From the NCBI GenBank assembly GCA_016710525.1, contig JADJVQ010000014.1, positions 62,001-126,000 of the forward strand: a stretch of 64,000 bases of DNA. Direction: 5' to 3'. The first letter of the stretch is position 1. Every line of letters begins with the position of its first letter. The stretch comes from Burkholderiaceae bacterium (GTDB lineage Bacteria > Pseudomonadota > Gammaproteobacteria > Burkholderiales > Burkholderiaceae_E). Below, in pieces: positions 45,474-54,389 of this stretch. The notes under the pieces were generated by a model. It was given only the letters and a program-made list of their open reading frames with translations, searched no databases and was not told where the DNA came from. The position numbers were made by a program, and so were the translations under genes.

Positions 45474-47540
45474 CTACGGGGCCAGTGCCACTTCCACGAA
45501 GGTGTCGTTGTAGCAGGCGCCCGACATGATGTCGGTGCGCCGATCGGCATCGATCAGCGCGTTGACCGTCTGGCCCGTATCGCTGGTCGACAGCCAGGTG
45601 CCCTTGCTGCTGTAGACCACGCCGGCGGGCACCGCGTCGGTCAGGCGCGCGATCAGCGTCACTTCGCCCAGGCGGTTCCAGACCCGCACCCGATTGCCCT
45701 CCACGATGCCGCGCACCGCCGCGTCGGCCGGGTGCAGTTCGATGCGCTCCGGTCCCTGCGAGGCCGGATCGCTGCCGAATGTGGCATTGGTGCGCCGTGA
45801 CGAAGACGGCGAGATGAGCATCAGCGACGCATCGGCGGGCACGGCCTCATAGCGTGGCACGCCGTAGCCGAAGCGCGTTTCCAGGTCCTGCGAGAACAGC
45901 GTGATCTTGCCCGAAGGCGTGCCGGGCTTGACGGTGCGGCAGACCATCACGGGCTCGCCGGCCGGCGTGTTCATCAGCAGCGCGCGGTCCAGCGGCAACT
46001 GGCTGGGCCGCAGTCCGCCCAGTCGGGGATCGGCAGGGTCGAGCGCGGCATCCATCAGCGCTTCATCGCTGTCGCGGAAAGCCGGCTCGTCGAAACCGAA
46101 GCGCGCCGCGAGCCGGCGGAAGATTTCCGTATTGGGCAGCGACTCGCCGACCGGTGCGATCACCGGCGCGGCCCGCTGCAGGTAGCTCTGGCCGTACGCG
46201 GTGTAGATGTCGTCGAACTCGAAGTGAGACGAGGCCGGCAGGATGACATCGGCATACGCCAGGCTGTCGGTCATCACGACATCGCAGCCCACCACGAACA
46301 GGTCGTCGCGGCTCAGTGCCCTGCGCATCCGGTTCTGGTCGGGATGGGTGCAGACCGGATTGTGGTTGTAGATGAACACCGCCTTGATCGGCGGGTCCAG
46401 CGTCGGATCGAGCAGCAGCCGGCCGACATCGACAATATTGACGGTGCGGGTTCCAGCCGGCACCAGATCGGGCCGCTGCAGCCTGGCCCCGGTGGTCGGA
46501 AAGGCCAGGCCGGGCCGCGCGAACACACCCGCGCCCGGGCGTCCCAGCTGACCTGTCAGCACATTGAGCGCCATGATCGCGCGGATCGCCGAGCCACCGC
46601 TGCGCCCGCGCTCCATGCCGTTGCCCACCGAGAGCGCCAGCCGCTTTGCGCCGGCGTACAGGTCGGCCAGCCGATCGAAGGACGGGCGCGTTATCCCGCA
46701 GACCGTCAGCGCCTCGTCCACGGAATGGCCGCGGGCCTCCCCCATGTAGGCGTCGAGGCCTTCGACCCAGGCATCGAGGAACGCACGGTCGAAGGCCCCC
46801 CGGCGCTCGAGTTCGGCGGCCAGCGCCAGCGCCAGCACCACATCGGTCCCAGGGCGGATCTGCAGGTAAAGATGCGCCTGCTCGGCGATCTTGGTGCGCT
46901 TGGGATCGACCACGACCAGCGTCGCGCCGTTTTCGCGGGCCGCCTTGATCACGCGCGCCAGATGCAGGTTCGACACCGTGACGTTGTTGCCCCAGACCGC
47001 CACCACATCGGCATCGCGCATCTGCTCGGGTGGCATGCCGGGCGCCGTGCCGAACAGGCTGGTATAGGCGGTGCCGCGAACGACCCCGCACAGCGGGCCC
47101 CGATCGAGCAGCGTGGCCCCCAGCCGATGGAAGAAGCGCCGATCCATCGAACCGCCGGAAATCTGCCCGTGCGGACCGGCGTAGTTCAGCGGCAGGACCG
47201 ACTGCGGGCCATGGGCGCCGATCGCCGCCTGCAGGCCCGCGTGGACCCGGTCGAGTGCCTCGTCCCAGCCGATCGGCTCATATTGGCCGCTGCCTCGAGG
47301 ACCGACCCGCTTGAGCGGATGGCGAAGGCGCGACGGGCCGTGCACGAACTGCGGGTAGTAGCGGGCCACCTTGTCGCAGATCACGCCAGCCGTGTACGGA
47401 TTGGCGCGAGAGCCGCGCACCTGGACGACCTGCCCGTCGCTGACCGTCACCGACAGGCTGCAGGTGTCGGGGCAATCGAGCGGGCAGACGGATGCGGCCG
47501 CGTGAGACGCCGCCGGAGAATGCTGGGTGGCGTGGGTCAT
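45474..47540 (-). CDS. Molybdopterin-dependent oxidoreductase (single-subunit)
   Basis: Bis-MGD enzyme of the formate dehydrogenase/DMSO reductase family, 688 aa. The N-terminal 4Fe-4S site has C19, C23, C27 and C55 (C-x3-C-x3-C-x27-C), followed by the molybdopterin domains (AVWGNNVTVSNLHLARVI, VFIYNHNPVCTHPDQNRMRRAL) and the C-terminal molydopterin-dinucleotide-binding domain (LHPADAAVRGIVEGNRVRVWN). No signal peptide and no electron-transfer or membrane partner gene is next to it. It is the last gene of the 51967-45474 run. Confidence 0.9.
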   Translation of the reverse strand: MTHATQHSPAASHAAASVCPLDCPDTCSLSVTVSDGQVVQVRGSRANPYTAGVICDKVARYYPQFVHGPSRLRHPLKRVGPRGSGQYEPIGWDEALDRVHAGLQAAIGAHGPQSVLPLNYAGPHGQISGGSMDRRFFHRLGATLLDRGPLCGVVRGTAYTSLFGTAPGMPPEQMRDADVVAVWGNNVTVSNLHLARVIKAARENGATLVVVDPKRTKIAEQAHLYLQIRPGTDVVLALALAAELERRGAFDRAFLDAWVEGLDAYMGEARGHSVDEALTVCGITRPSFDRLADLYAGAKRLALSVGNGMERGRSGGSAIRAIMALNVLTGQLGRPGAGVFARPGLAFPTTGARLQRPDLVPAGTRTVNIVDVGRLLLDPTLDPPIKAVFIYNHNPVCTHPDQNRMRRALSRDDLFVVGCDVVMTDSLAYADVILPASSHFEFDDIYTAYGQSYLQRAAPVIAPVGESLPNTEIFRRLAARFGFDEPAFRDSDEALMDAALDPADPRLGGLRPSQLPLDRALLMNTPAGEPVMVCRTVKPGTPSGKITLFSQDLETRFGYGVPRYEAVPADASLMLISPSSSRRTNATFGSDPASQGPERIELHPADAAVRGIVEGNRVRVWNRLGEVTLIARLTDAVPAGVVYSSKGTWLSTSDTGQTVNALIDADRRTDIMSGACYNDTFVEVALAP

Positions 47541-47572
47541 GGCGGTCCAGGGGTTTGCAGGATGGCGGGCGA

Positions 47573-47941
47573 TCAGCCGAAATGAAAGAACACCAGCTTG
47601 TTGCCGTCGGGATCACGGAAATAGCCGGCGTAGAACCCTTCGCCACGAGGTCCGGCCGGCCCTTCGTCGGTGGCGCCGAGTTCCATCGCCTTCTTGTACA
47701 GGGCGTCGACCTTGGCACGGCTGTCCGCCATCAGCGCGACCATCGTGCCATTGCCGACGGTGGCCGGTTTGCCGTCGAAGGGCTTGAGCAGGCCCAGGCT
47801 CGGCATGTTCATCGCGGTGCCCCAGCCGATGCCGCGATCGGTGTCCCACAGGCGCTTGGCGCCGATTTCGGCGAACAGCGCATCGTAGAACGCGGCAGCG
47901 CGCGGGAGGTCGTTGGTGCCGAGGGTGACGTATCCGATCAT
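47573..47941 (-). CDS. VOC (glyoxalase-like) family protein
   Basis: 122 aa from ATG 47941 (MIGYVTLGTNDL). One full pair of beta-alpha-beta-beta-beta modules, with YVTLGTNDLPRAAAFYDALFAEIGAKRL at the start and GYFRDPDGNKLVFFHFG at the end, the pattern of single-domain glyoxalase/dioxygenase-like proteins. It lies 32 bases upstream of the molybdopterin oxidoreductase on the same strand. Specific reaction unknown. Confidence 0.88.
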   Translation of the reverse strand: MIGYVTLGTNDLPRAAAFYDALFAEIGAKRLWDTDRGIGWGTAMNMPSLGLLKPFDGKPATVGNGTMVALMADSRAKVDALYKKAMELGATDEGPAGPRGEGFYAGYFRDPDGNKLVFFHFG

Positions 47942-48034
47942 CGGGATCTCCGGGGTGAGTGCAAAGGAGGCGGGCAATCTGCCCGCCATCATCGCATCAC
48001 CCGCACGCCGGGCCAATGCCCCGGAGAATCGGCG

Positions 48035-49246
48035 TCAGCCCTGCTTGGGCAGCAGCAGCACCGCCGACGCGCTCAGCGCGGCGATGCGCGCGTCGTCGTA
48101 GCCGAGCTCACGCAGCACCTGCTCGCCGTGCTCGCCCAGGTGCGGCGCGGGCCGCAGCGTGTCCGGATCGGACTCGCCGAAACGCGCCGCCGCGCGCGCC
48201 ACCCGGACCCGCCCGAGCGGACCCTGGTCGATCTCGACCAGGGTCCGGTTGTGCACCACCTGCGGATCGGTGACGACCTCGGCCTTGCGATTGACCTTGC
48301 CCACCGGTGCGTCGGCCTGCCTCAGCCGTTCGACCAGCGCGTCGGTATCGTGCCCGGCGAACAGCGGCTCGAGCGCTTCGCGCGCCTCCTTGGCATGGCG
48401 CGAGCGGATCTGCACCGACGTGAAGCGCGGATCCTGCGCGAGCTCCGGCGCCCCCAGTCCCTTGCACAAGGCCTCGAACTCATCCTGCTGCGGGGTCATG
48501 GTGGCGACGTACCCATCCCGGGTCTTGTAGGGCCGCAAAGTGCCGCCCGCCTCCGGGAACGGCGCCGGCGCGTCGTCCAGCCACATGTGGTTGTACATCG
48601 CATCGGGCCACTGGAAGGCCAGCGCCGCATCGAGCATCGACAGCTCCACCACCCGGCCATGACCGTCCCGCTCGCGCGCCAGCAGTGCCGTGGTCACCGC
48701 CTGCGCGGCGGTCAGCGAGGTGAGCTTGTCGCAGATCGTGGTGGCCACCAGACCGGGTTCGCCATAGGGCTTCTCGAGATGCGAGGCGCACATGCCCGAA
48801 ACCGCCTGGATCACCGCGTCATACACCCGTGACTCGGTGTACGGGCCGTCCTGGCCGAAGCCGGTGATCGACAGATAGATGAGCCGCGGATTGATCTGCG
48901 ACAGGGTGTCGCGGTCGAAGCCCAATTTGGCCAGTACGCCCGGCCGGAAGTTCTCCATCAGCACATCGGTGCGCGCGATCAGGTCACGCAGCACGGCCTT
49001 GCCATCGGCCGACTTCAGGTCGAGCGCGATCGAGCGCTTGCCGCGGTTCATGGCGACGAAGGTGCCCGAGATGTCGCCCTTGGCCGGTCCGATGCGCCGG
49101 CAGATGTCTCCGCCGGGGCTCTCGACCTTGATGACCTCGGCGCCCTGATCGGCCAGCAGCGCGGCCGCCATCGGCCCCGAATAGACCGCCGAGAGGTCGA
49201 GCACTTTGATGCCGGCCAGCGGCGGGGGCAGGGGTCCAGCGATCAT
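48035..49246 (-). CDS. Family III (CaiB/BaiF) CoA-transferase
   Basis: CoA-transferase of 403 aa with GIKVLDLSAVYSGPMAAALLADQGAEVIKVESPGG, NRGKRSIALDL and GRVVELSMLDAALAFQ (the catalytic Asp lies in the LSMLDA segment). Its ATG overlaps the acyl-CoA dehydrogenase stop by four bases. Together with the Bug receptor and dehydrogenase upstream it forms an uptake, CoA activation and oxidation set for an unidentified acid. Confidence 0.92.
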   Translation of the reverse strand: MIAGPLPPPLAGIKVLDLSAVYSGPMAAALLADQGAEVIKVESPGGDICRRIGPAKGDISGTFVAMNRGKRSIALDLKSADGKAVLRDLIARTDVLMENFRPGVLAKLGFDRDTLSQINPRLIYLSITGFGQDGPYTESRVYDAVIQAVSGMCASHLEKPYGEPGLVATTICDKLTSLTAAQAVTTALLARERDGHGRVVELSMLDAALAFQWPDAMYNHMWLDDAPAPFPEAGGTLRPYKTRDGYVATMTPQQDEFEALCKGLGAPELAQDPRFTSVQIRSRHAKEAREALEPLFAGHDTDALVERLRQADAPVGKVNRKAEVVTDPQVVHNRTLVEIDQGPLGRVRVARAAARFGESDPDTLRPAPHLGEHGEQVLRELGYDDARIAALSASAVLLLPKQG

Positions 49247-50964
49247 AGGGATTCCGGTGCGTGGGCGAGCAGGGCAAGGTAACGGGGATCGTTCTCGACC
49301 CCGTTGTCGGTCAGCGGGTCGCGGGGCGCCAGCCGATGCGCGAGCACCAGGTCGGCCAGCAGCGCGCGCCCGGCCAGTCCGTCGCGCGCGGCCTCCCAGC
49401 GCAGACCGGCCAGCGTCACCACGTGGTACAGAGCCGAGGCGACCTGGCGAGCCAGGTGCGACTGATCATGCACCGCCGCGTGTTCGGCGAACGCGAAGCT
49501 TCGTTCGATCGCCAATGTCTGGGCAGGCAGGACCGCCGCGTCGGCGGGACAGCCCTCCTGGAGCAGCCGGGTCACGTGGTCACGCAGCGCAGGCAGCGAA
49601 TGCTCGCGCTGGATGGCGCGCAGCACGTCGAGCGCGACGATGTTGCTGGTGCCCTCCCAGATCGAGCCGAGGTGGGCGTCGCGCAGCAGGCGCGGGTCGC
49701 TCCATTCCTCGATGTAGCCGCAGCCGCCGCGCACCTCCATCGCGTCGCCGGTCACCTTGCGCGCGTCGCGGCAGGCGCGGAACTTGATCAGCGGGGTCAG
49801 GATGCGCGCCAGCGCGGGCGCCTGCGGATCGGAGGCGCGCTCGGCGCGCTCCAGTGCGGCCGCGGTCTGGAAGACCATCGTGCGCGCCTGTTCGGTGCGC
49901 ATCATCATCTTGAGCAGCTGGCGCCGCATCAGCGGCAGCTGGACGAGCGTGCGGCCGAACGCCACCCGGTGGCCGGCCACGTGCAGCGCCTCGGTCAGGG
50001 CTCGGCGCATCAAGCCCGCCGCGCGCACCCCGTTGGACAGGCGCGAATTGTTGATCATGTCGGCCATGTGCTTGAAGCCGCGGCCGCGCTGGCCGACCAG
50101 GTAGGCTTGCGCGCCTTCGAGCCGGATCTCGCCGCTGGCCATCGAGCGCGTGCCCAGCTTGTCCTTCAGGCGCAGGATCCGATAGCGGTTGTGCGTGCCG
50201 TCGGGCAGCTCGCGCGGCAGCAGGAACAGCGAGATGCCCTTCAGGCCGGGCGCCTCTTCGCTGCGCGCCAGCACCATCGCCAGACCGGCATCGGCGTTCG
50301 AGCAGAACCATTTGTCGCCGGTCAGCTGCCAGCTGCCATCGGCCTGCAGCGCGGCCTGGGTGGTGGTGGCCCCGACGTCGGAGCCGGCGCCCTGCTCGGT
50401 CATGAACATCGCGCCCTGGTGGAGCTCGTCGAAGTCCAGGGAAGTCAGCATCGGCAGGAAACGCTCGACCAGCGAGGGCTCGCCGAACTTGCGCAGGGTG
50501 CGCGCCAGCGAATCGGTCATGCTGATCGGGCAGCACAGCCCGAACTCGGCCTGCACGAACAGATAGGTGAGCGCGTACTTCGCCGCCGGCGGCATGGCCT
50601 GCGGCCAGCCGAGCACGCCGCCGCGATGCGACAGCGCCGCCAGGCCGAATTCGGCGAAACCCAGCCGTTCCATCTCGACATAGGCCGGATGCTTGTCGAT
50701 GCGCGACTCGTCCAGGCCGGTGCGGCTGCGCACCGACAGCGTGGGCGGGTTCTTGTCGGCAACCGACGCCAGCTCATCCAGGTGTCCGCCGGCCAACTTG
50801 CCCAGTCGATCGAAATGCGGCGCCAGGTGGGCCATTAGCGGCGCCGGCAGGTAGGTCGCGAACAGCGCCGCAGCCATGGGGTCGGCGCGGTACAGATTGA
50901 TGCCGCGCGCGTCGGGGACCGGCGTGTCGGTGGCCTGTGCCAGAGAAGGGGAGCTCATGTCCAT
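49243..50964 (-). CDS. Acyl-CoA dehydrogenase, AidB-like group
   Basis: Flavoprotein of 573 aa, longer than the usual 380-400 aa and like AidB/DmdC-type members. ATG 50964 has AGGAG 7 bases upstream. The FAD and substrate segments FMTEQGAGSDVGATTTQA and WQLTGDKWFCSNADAGL, and the FAD-interaction region with GGCGYIEEW and IWEGTSNIVALDVLR, are complete. It lies 13 bases after the Bug receptor and overlaps the CoA-transferase. It should introduce the alpha-beta double bond in an acyl-CoA, with electron transfer flavoprotein as acceptor. Confidence 0.92.
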   Translation of the reverse strand: MDMSSPSLAQATDTPVPDARGINLYRADPMAAALFATYLPAPLMAHLAPHFDRLGKLAGGHLDELASVADKNPPTLSVRSRTGLDESRIDKHPAYVEMERLGFAEFGLAALSHRGGVLGWPQAMPPAAKYALTYLFVQAEFGLCCPISMTDSLARTLRKFGEPSLVERFLPMLTSLDFDELHQGAMFMTEQGAGSDVGATTTQAALQADGSWQLTGDKWFCSNADAGLAMVLARSEEAPGLKGISLFLLPRELPDGTHNRYRILRLKDKLGTRSMASGEIRLEGAQAYLVGQRGRGFKHMADMINNSRLSNGVRAAGLMRRALTEALHVAGHRVAFGRTLVQLPLMRRQLLKMMMRTEQARTMVFQTAAALERAERASDPQAPALARILTPLIKFRACRDARKVTGDAMEVRGGCGYIEEWSDPRLLRDAHLGSIWEGTSNIVALDVLRAIQREHSLPALRDHVTRLLQEGCPADAAVLPAQTLAIERSFAFAEHAAVHDQSHLARQVASALYHVVTLAGLRWEAARDGLAGRALLADLVLAHRLAPRDPLTDNGVENDPRYLALLAHAPESL

Positions 50965-50977
50965 GACTCGTCTCCTG

Positions 50978-51967
50978 TCAGTCGATCTTGGCGCCGGACG
51001 ACTTGACGAGCTTGCCCCAGCGCTCGCGATCCGCCTTGATCACGCGGGCGTACTCCTCGGGCGTACTGGTCCACAACTCGAAGCCCTGGGCCGCGACCCG
51101 TTCGCGCACCTCGACCGAACGCAGCGCCCGGATCAGCGCATCGTTGAGCTTGGTGACGATCGGCTTGGGAATGCCGGCCGGCCCGACGATGCCCATCCAC
51201 AGGTCGCTGCCGACCTCGTTGAAACCCTTGACGCCGGCCTCCGTCATCGAGGGCACGTCGGGCACGAACGGCGAGCGCCGGTCGCCCGACACCGCCAGCG
51301 CCTTGACCCGGCCCGCACGCACCATGGGCATCGCGGTGACCGGAATGTCGAACATGAACGTGATGTTGCCCGCCATCACGTCGGCCAGCGCGGGCGCGCT
51401 GCCCCGATAGGGGATGTGCTGCATCGGCGCACCGGTCACGAACTTCAGCGATTCGCCGGAAAGGTGGTTGGACGAACCATTGCCCGCCGACCCGAAGGTC
51501 ACCTTGCCCGGGTTGGCCTTGGCATACGCGATCAGTTCGGCGACGGAGTTGATGCCCAGCTTGGGATTGACGATCAGCACATTGACGTAGCGATTGCCCA
51601 GTGTGAGCGGCGTGAAATCGCGGACCGTGTCGTGCGGCAGGCGCGCGCCGTACAGGTGCGGATTGATCGCGTGGGTGCCGGTGCTGGCCAGGCCGATGGT
51701 GTAGCCATCCGGCGCCGACTTCGCGACGCGATCCATGCCGATCGAGGCACCCGCGCCCGGGACATTCTCGACCACGACCGGCTGGCCGAGGATTTCGGAC
51801 AGCTTCTGCGCCACCGGCCGCGAGAACGAATCGGTCGGGCCGCCGGGCGGGAAGGGCACGATCCATTTGATCGGCTTGTTGGGAAAATCCTGGGCAATCG
51901 CTGCGGCCGACAGAGCCAGCGAAGCGGCGCAAGCCAGCAACGCGCCCAATCTGAAGACGTGTCTCAT
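50978..51967 (-). CDS. Bug-family (TctC) tripartite tricarboxylate receptor
   Basis: Periplasmic receptor, 329 aa, with signal peptide MRHVFRLGALLACAASLAL (cleavage near AIA-QDF). Family segments: FPNKPIKWIVPFPPGGPTD, AKSAPDGYTIGLAST, QHIPYRGSAPALADVMAGN. First gene of the minus-strand run Bug, acyl-CoA dehydrogenase, CoA-transferase, VOC, molybdopterin oxidoreductase. Confidence 0.93.
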   Translation of the reverse strand: MRHVFRLGALLACAASLALSAAAIAQDFPNKPIKWIVPFPPGGPTDSFSRPVAQKLSEILGQPVVVENVPGAGASIGMDRVAKSAPDGYTIGLASTGTHAINPHLYGARLPHDTVRDFTPLTLGNRYVNVLIVNPKLGINSVAELIAYAKANPGKVTFGSAGNGSSNHLSGESLKFVTGAPMQHIPYRGSAPALADVMAGNITFMFDIPVTAMPMVRAGRVKALAVSGDRRSPFVPDVPSMTEAGVKGFNEVGSDLWMGIVGPAGIPKPIVTKLNDALIRALRSVEVRERVAAQGFELWTSTPEEYARVIKADRERWGKLVKSSGAKID

Positions 51968-52068
51968 GTGTCTCTTCCTATGATGTGATTATTTTGGGGA
52001 CGAGCGGGGACACTAGCACGAGCCGCCGGGGGCCAGCCAGCGCCCGGCACGGCCTTCCCGCCGGCCCC

Positions 52069-53025
52069 TCAGCGCCGGTGGAAATACCGGTTGTCGTCGG
52101 CGACGACCGCCCCGCTGGCCAGCAGCTCGTCCAGGTGCTGGCCGATGCTGCGCCGCTCGGCGTCCTCGACCCAGATTTCTTCGTAGTCGGGCGGATACAT
52201 CAGCCGGCAGGCGACCAGCTGCTCCAGCGTGCGTGGCTGCTGCGCGAGCAGATCGAGCAGGCGCTGCTCGCGCTCGTCGAGCTTGGCACAAAACGCGGCC
52301 AGCGCCGCGAGCATCGCCGAACGGTCGGTATAGACGCCGCGATGGTGGGAGGTGACCCAGACCTTCGCGGGAATCTGCGGCAGCCGCGCCAGGCTGGCCC
52401 GGAAATCGGCCAGGCTGGAGGTGGCGTCGCCGTAGTACGGGCCGAACCCGGTCAGGTCGATGTCGCCGATGAAGGCCACGCCCTCGGGTTCGACCAGCAG
52501 CACGGTGTGGCCCGCCGTGTGGCCCGGCATGTGGAAGGCCCGCACCCGAGAGCCGCCCAGATCCCAGACCGCGCCATCGGCATAGCCGATCGCATCGGGG
52601 CGGGCCTGGTAGTGATAATCGCGCTCGATCTTGGCCCGCATCGCGGCCTGCCGATGGGCCGCCACGCCATAGTGACGGGCCAGGCCTTCCCAGCTGCGCA
52701 GCGCATCGAGATCGGCCGCATGCACATGCACCGGCACGCCCGGCAGGCGGTGCAGCCCCGCCATGTGGTCTTCATGGACATGGCCGAGCACGACCAGTTC
52801 CGCATCGTCGAATTCCGGCCCGATCCGATTGGCGACCGGCGGCGAATCGAAGACCACCCGGGTGTCGGTGCCGCGCACGACCACCTGGTTGCCATCGGGA
52901 TACTTGCCGTTCTTGTCGCCGAAGAACACGGTGACGCGGCCGAAATCGGCGCGCGGCGGGGCTTGATCTGACACGGTGGCAGGCTGGTCTGGATTCACGG
53001 CGGTGGAGCGGATCGGAGTTGGCAC
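52069..53025 (-). CDS. Metallo-beta-lactamase-fold hydrolase
   Basis: 318 aa beginning with GTG at 53025 (GAGG box just upstream; no ATG is available). The zinc motif HxHxDH is HVHEDH in LGHVHEDHMAG, with further metal ligands in FHMPGHTAGHTVLLVEP and the Asp of FIGDIDLTGFGPYYGD. The C-terminal part (LLDLLAQQPRTLEQLVACRLMYP) looks like the winged-helix tail seen in LACTB2-like proteins. Probably a hydrolase of thioesters, lactones or similar; not specifically assignable. Confidence 0.88.
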   Translation of the reverse strand: MPTPIRSTAVNPDQPATVSDQAPPRADFGRVTVFFGDKNGKYPDGNQVVVRGTDTRVVFDSPPVANRIGPEFDDAELVVLGHVHEDHMAGLHRLPGVPVHVHAADLDALRSWEGLARHYGVAAHRQAAMRAKIERDYHYQARPDAIGYADGAVWDLGGSRVRAFHMPGHTAGHTVLLVEPEGVAFIGDIDLTGFGPYYGDATSSLADFRASLARLPQIPAKVWVTSHHRGVYTDRSAMLAALAAFCAKLDEREQRLLDLLAQQPRTLEQLVACRLMYPPDYEEIWVEDAERRSIGQHLDELLASGAVVADDNRYFHRR

Positions 53026-53094
53026 AGCCCTCGACGATAGCGCGAATGCGGCCGGCCCGCCCGCCCCGCCCCGCTCGGCCCTCGGTCGCCTGCC

Positions 53095-53586
53095 TCAGCG
53101 CAGGTGCAGCCAGCGGTCCAGCGACACCACGCCACCGCCGCGCCAGGCGAGGTAAATCAATGCGACAGCCCAGGTCAGATGCGTCGGCCAGGCATCCGGA
53201 TACACCAGCACCTGGATCACCGCGGTCATGCCCAGCAGCGACAGCGCGCTCCAGCGGGTGAACAGACCGAGCACCAGCAGCGCCGGCAGCAGGTGCTCGG
53301 CATAAGCAGCCGCATGCGCGGCCAGTTCCGGTGAAACCAGGGGCAGCTTGTACTCCTCGGCGAACAGCGTGACCGCGTTCTCGCTCACGGTGAGCCAGCC
53401 TTCGACCTTGGTCCGCCCGGACAGCCAGAAGACCGCCGCCATGGCGAGCCGGGCCGCCGGCGCCAGCACGAGATCGATCGGCAGGGCCGACAGTCGATCG
53501 GCGGCGTCATTCAGCCGGCGGCGCCAGCCCGGGGGGTTGCGGGCGATGCCGGTCATGGAAACGGGCGTGCTGGCAGGTGTGGTCAT
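53095..53586 (-). CDS. DoxX-family membrane protein of the bufferin operon
   Basis: 163 aa with about four hydrophobic helices and the DoxX pattern RLAMAAVFWLSGRTKVEGW, TLFAEEYKLPLVSPELAAHAAAYAEHLLPALLVLGLFTRWSALSLL. Its ATG shares one base with the bufC stop. DoxX proteins close many bufferin-type operons (called BufD or GigT in described examples), presumably in membrane redox or metal handling. It is the last gene of the operon; nothing like a terminator is obvious after it. Confidence 0.9.
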   Translation of the reverse strand: MTTPASTPVSMTGIARNPPGWRRRLNDAADRLSALPIDLVLAPAARLAMAAVFWLSGRTKVEGWLTVSENAVTLFAEEYKLPLVSPELAAHAAAYAEHLLPALLVLGLFTRWSALSLLGMTAVIQVLVYPDAWPTHLTWAVALIYLAWRGGGVVSLDRWLHLR

Positions 53587-54389
53587 CAAGGATTCTCCGA
53601 AGGGGCCGCGCACGCCGACGTGCCGGCCAAACGCGAATGGCCGACGTCCAGGCCGGCGAACGCGCCCGCCTGCAACAGCAGCCGCATCACCGGCGCCAGG
53701 TCGGCGTCGGGCTCGAGGGCGAGCGCAGCGCCGGCCGCTTCGGCAAGCGTCTGCCGGGCCGCGCACGCGCTCAGGAAATCGATGGCCGGGCGCCCAACCG
53801 TCCAGCTGCGCACCGCGGACCCGTCGCAGACCAGCAGCAGGCCTTCGGCCTGCCAGAGCACATCGCCCAGGTCGGGGCCGGTACCCGCCTCGCGGGCCTC
53901 ATGGTGGCGCCGCCAGAGCGTGGCGATGGGTGCCGCATCGAACCACGCCCATCGGGCGCTGGGGTGCGGCCTCAGCCGTGCACCGGCAAGCTGGTCCGGC
54001 TGCAGGCTGGCCACTCGAGACGCCGGCAGCGGCGCTTCGTCGGCCGAGAAAAGCGCCTCCAGGTGCATGCGATCGGCGCGGGCGAGATCGGCCAGCCAGG
54101 GCATGGCGCCAGCGGGCTCGAAGCCGGCCAGGAAATCCGCAAAGTCTTTCCCGTAGTGAACCAGGGCTGGCTGATCGGGCGGATGCCGCTGGACGTGGCA
54201 GCGCGCCGCACCGCGAAACCAGTCCGGACCGACGAACTCGCAGACGGTCGGGAAGTTGGCCTGCAGGGCGTCCACGCAGCCGGCCATCACGGTATTGCGA
54301 TAGACCTGGAAGCCCGGCTGGGCAGCCAGCGGGCCGCCGGCCTGCGGATCGAACAGAGCCCGGACGAACGCTTGCTGGAAGTCGTTCAC
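53586..54389 (-). CDS. bufC: MNIO partner protein BufC/HvfC (DUF2063)
   Basis: 267 aa. The N-terminal DUF2063 domain is clear (FQQAFVRALFDPQ, FQVYRNTVMAGCVDALQANFPTVCEFVGPDWFRGAA), followed by a C-terminal domain with ARLRPHPSARWAWFDAAPIATLW. In described systems the DUF2063 protein binds the precursor peptide and presents it to the DUF692 enzyme. The ATG overlaps bufB by four bases, and its stop overlaps the DoxX start. Sometimes annotated as DNA-binding; the operon argues against that. Confidence 0.92.
   Translation of the reverse strand: MNDFQQAFVRALFDPQAGGPLAAQPGFQVYRNTVMAGCVDALQANFPTVCEFVGPDWFRGAARCHVQRHPPDQPALVHYGKDFADFLAGFEPAGAMPWLADLARADRMHLEALFSADEAPLPASRVASLQPDQLAGARLRPHPSARWAWFDAAPIATLWRRHHEAREAGTGPDLGDVLWQAEGLLLVCDGSAVRSWTVGRPAIDFLSACAARQTLAEAAGAALALEPDADLAPVMRLLLQAGAFAGLDVGHSRLAGTSACAAPSENP

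Noticed and set aside
53586..54389. DUF2063 protein as a DNA-binding regulator
   Set aside because: The old domain name suggests DNA binding, but the overlap with bufB and the known role of this family as MNIO partner fit better.
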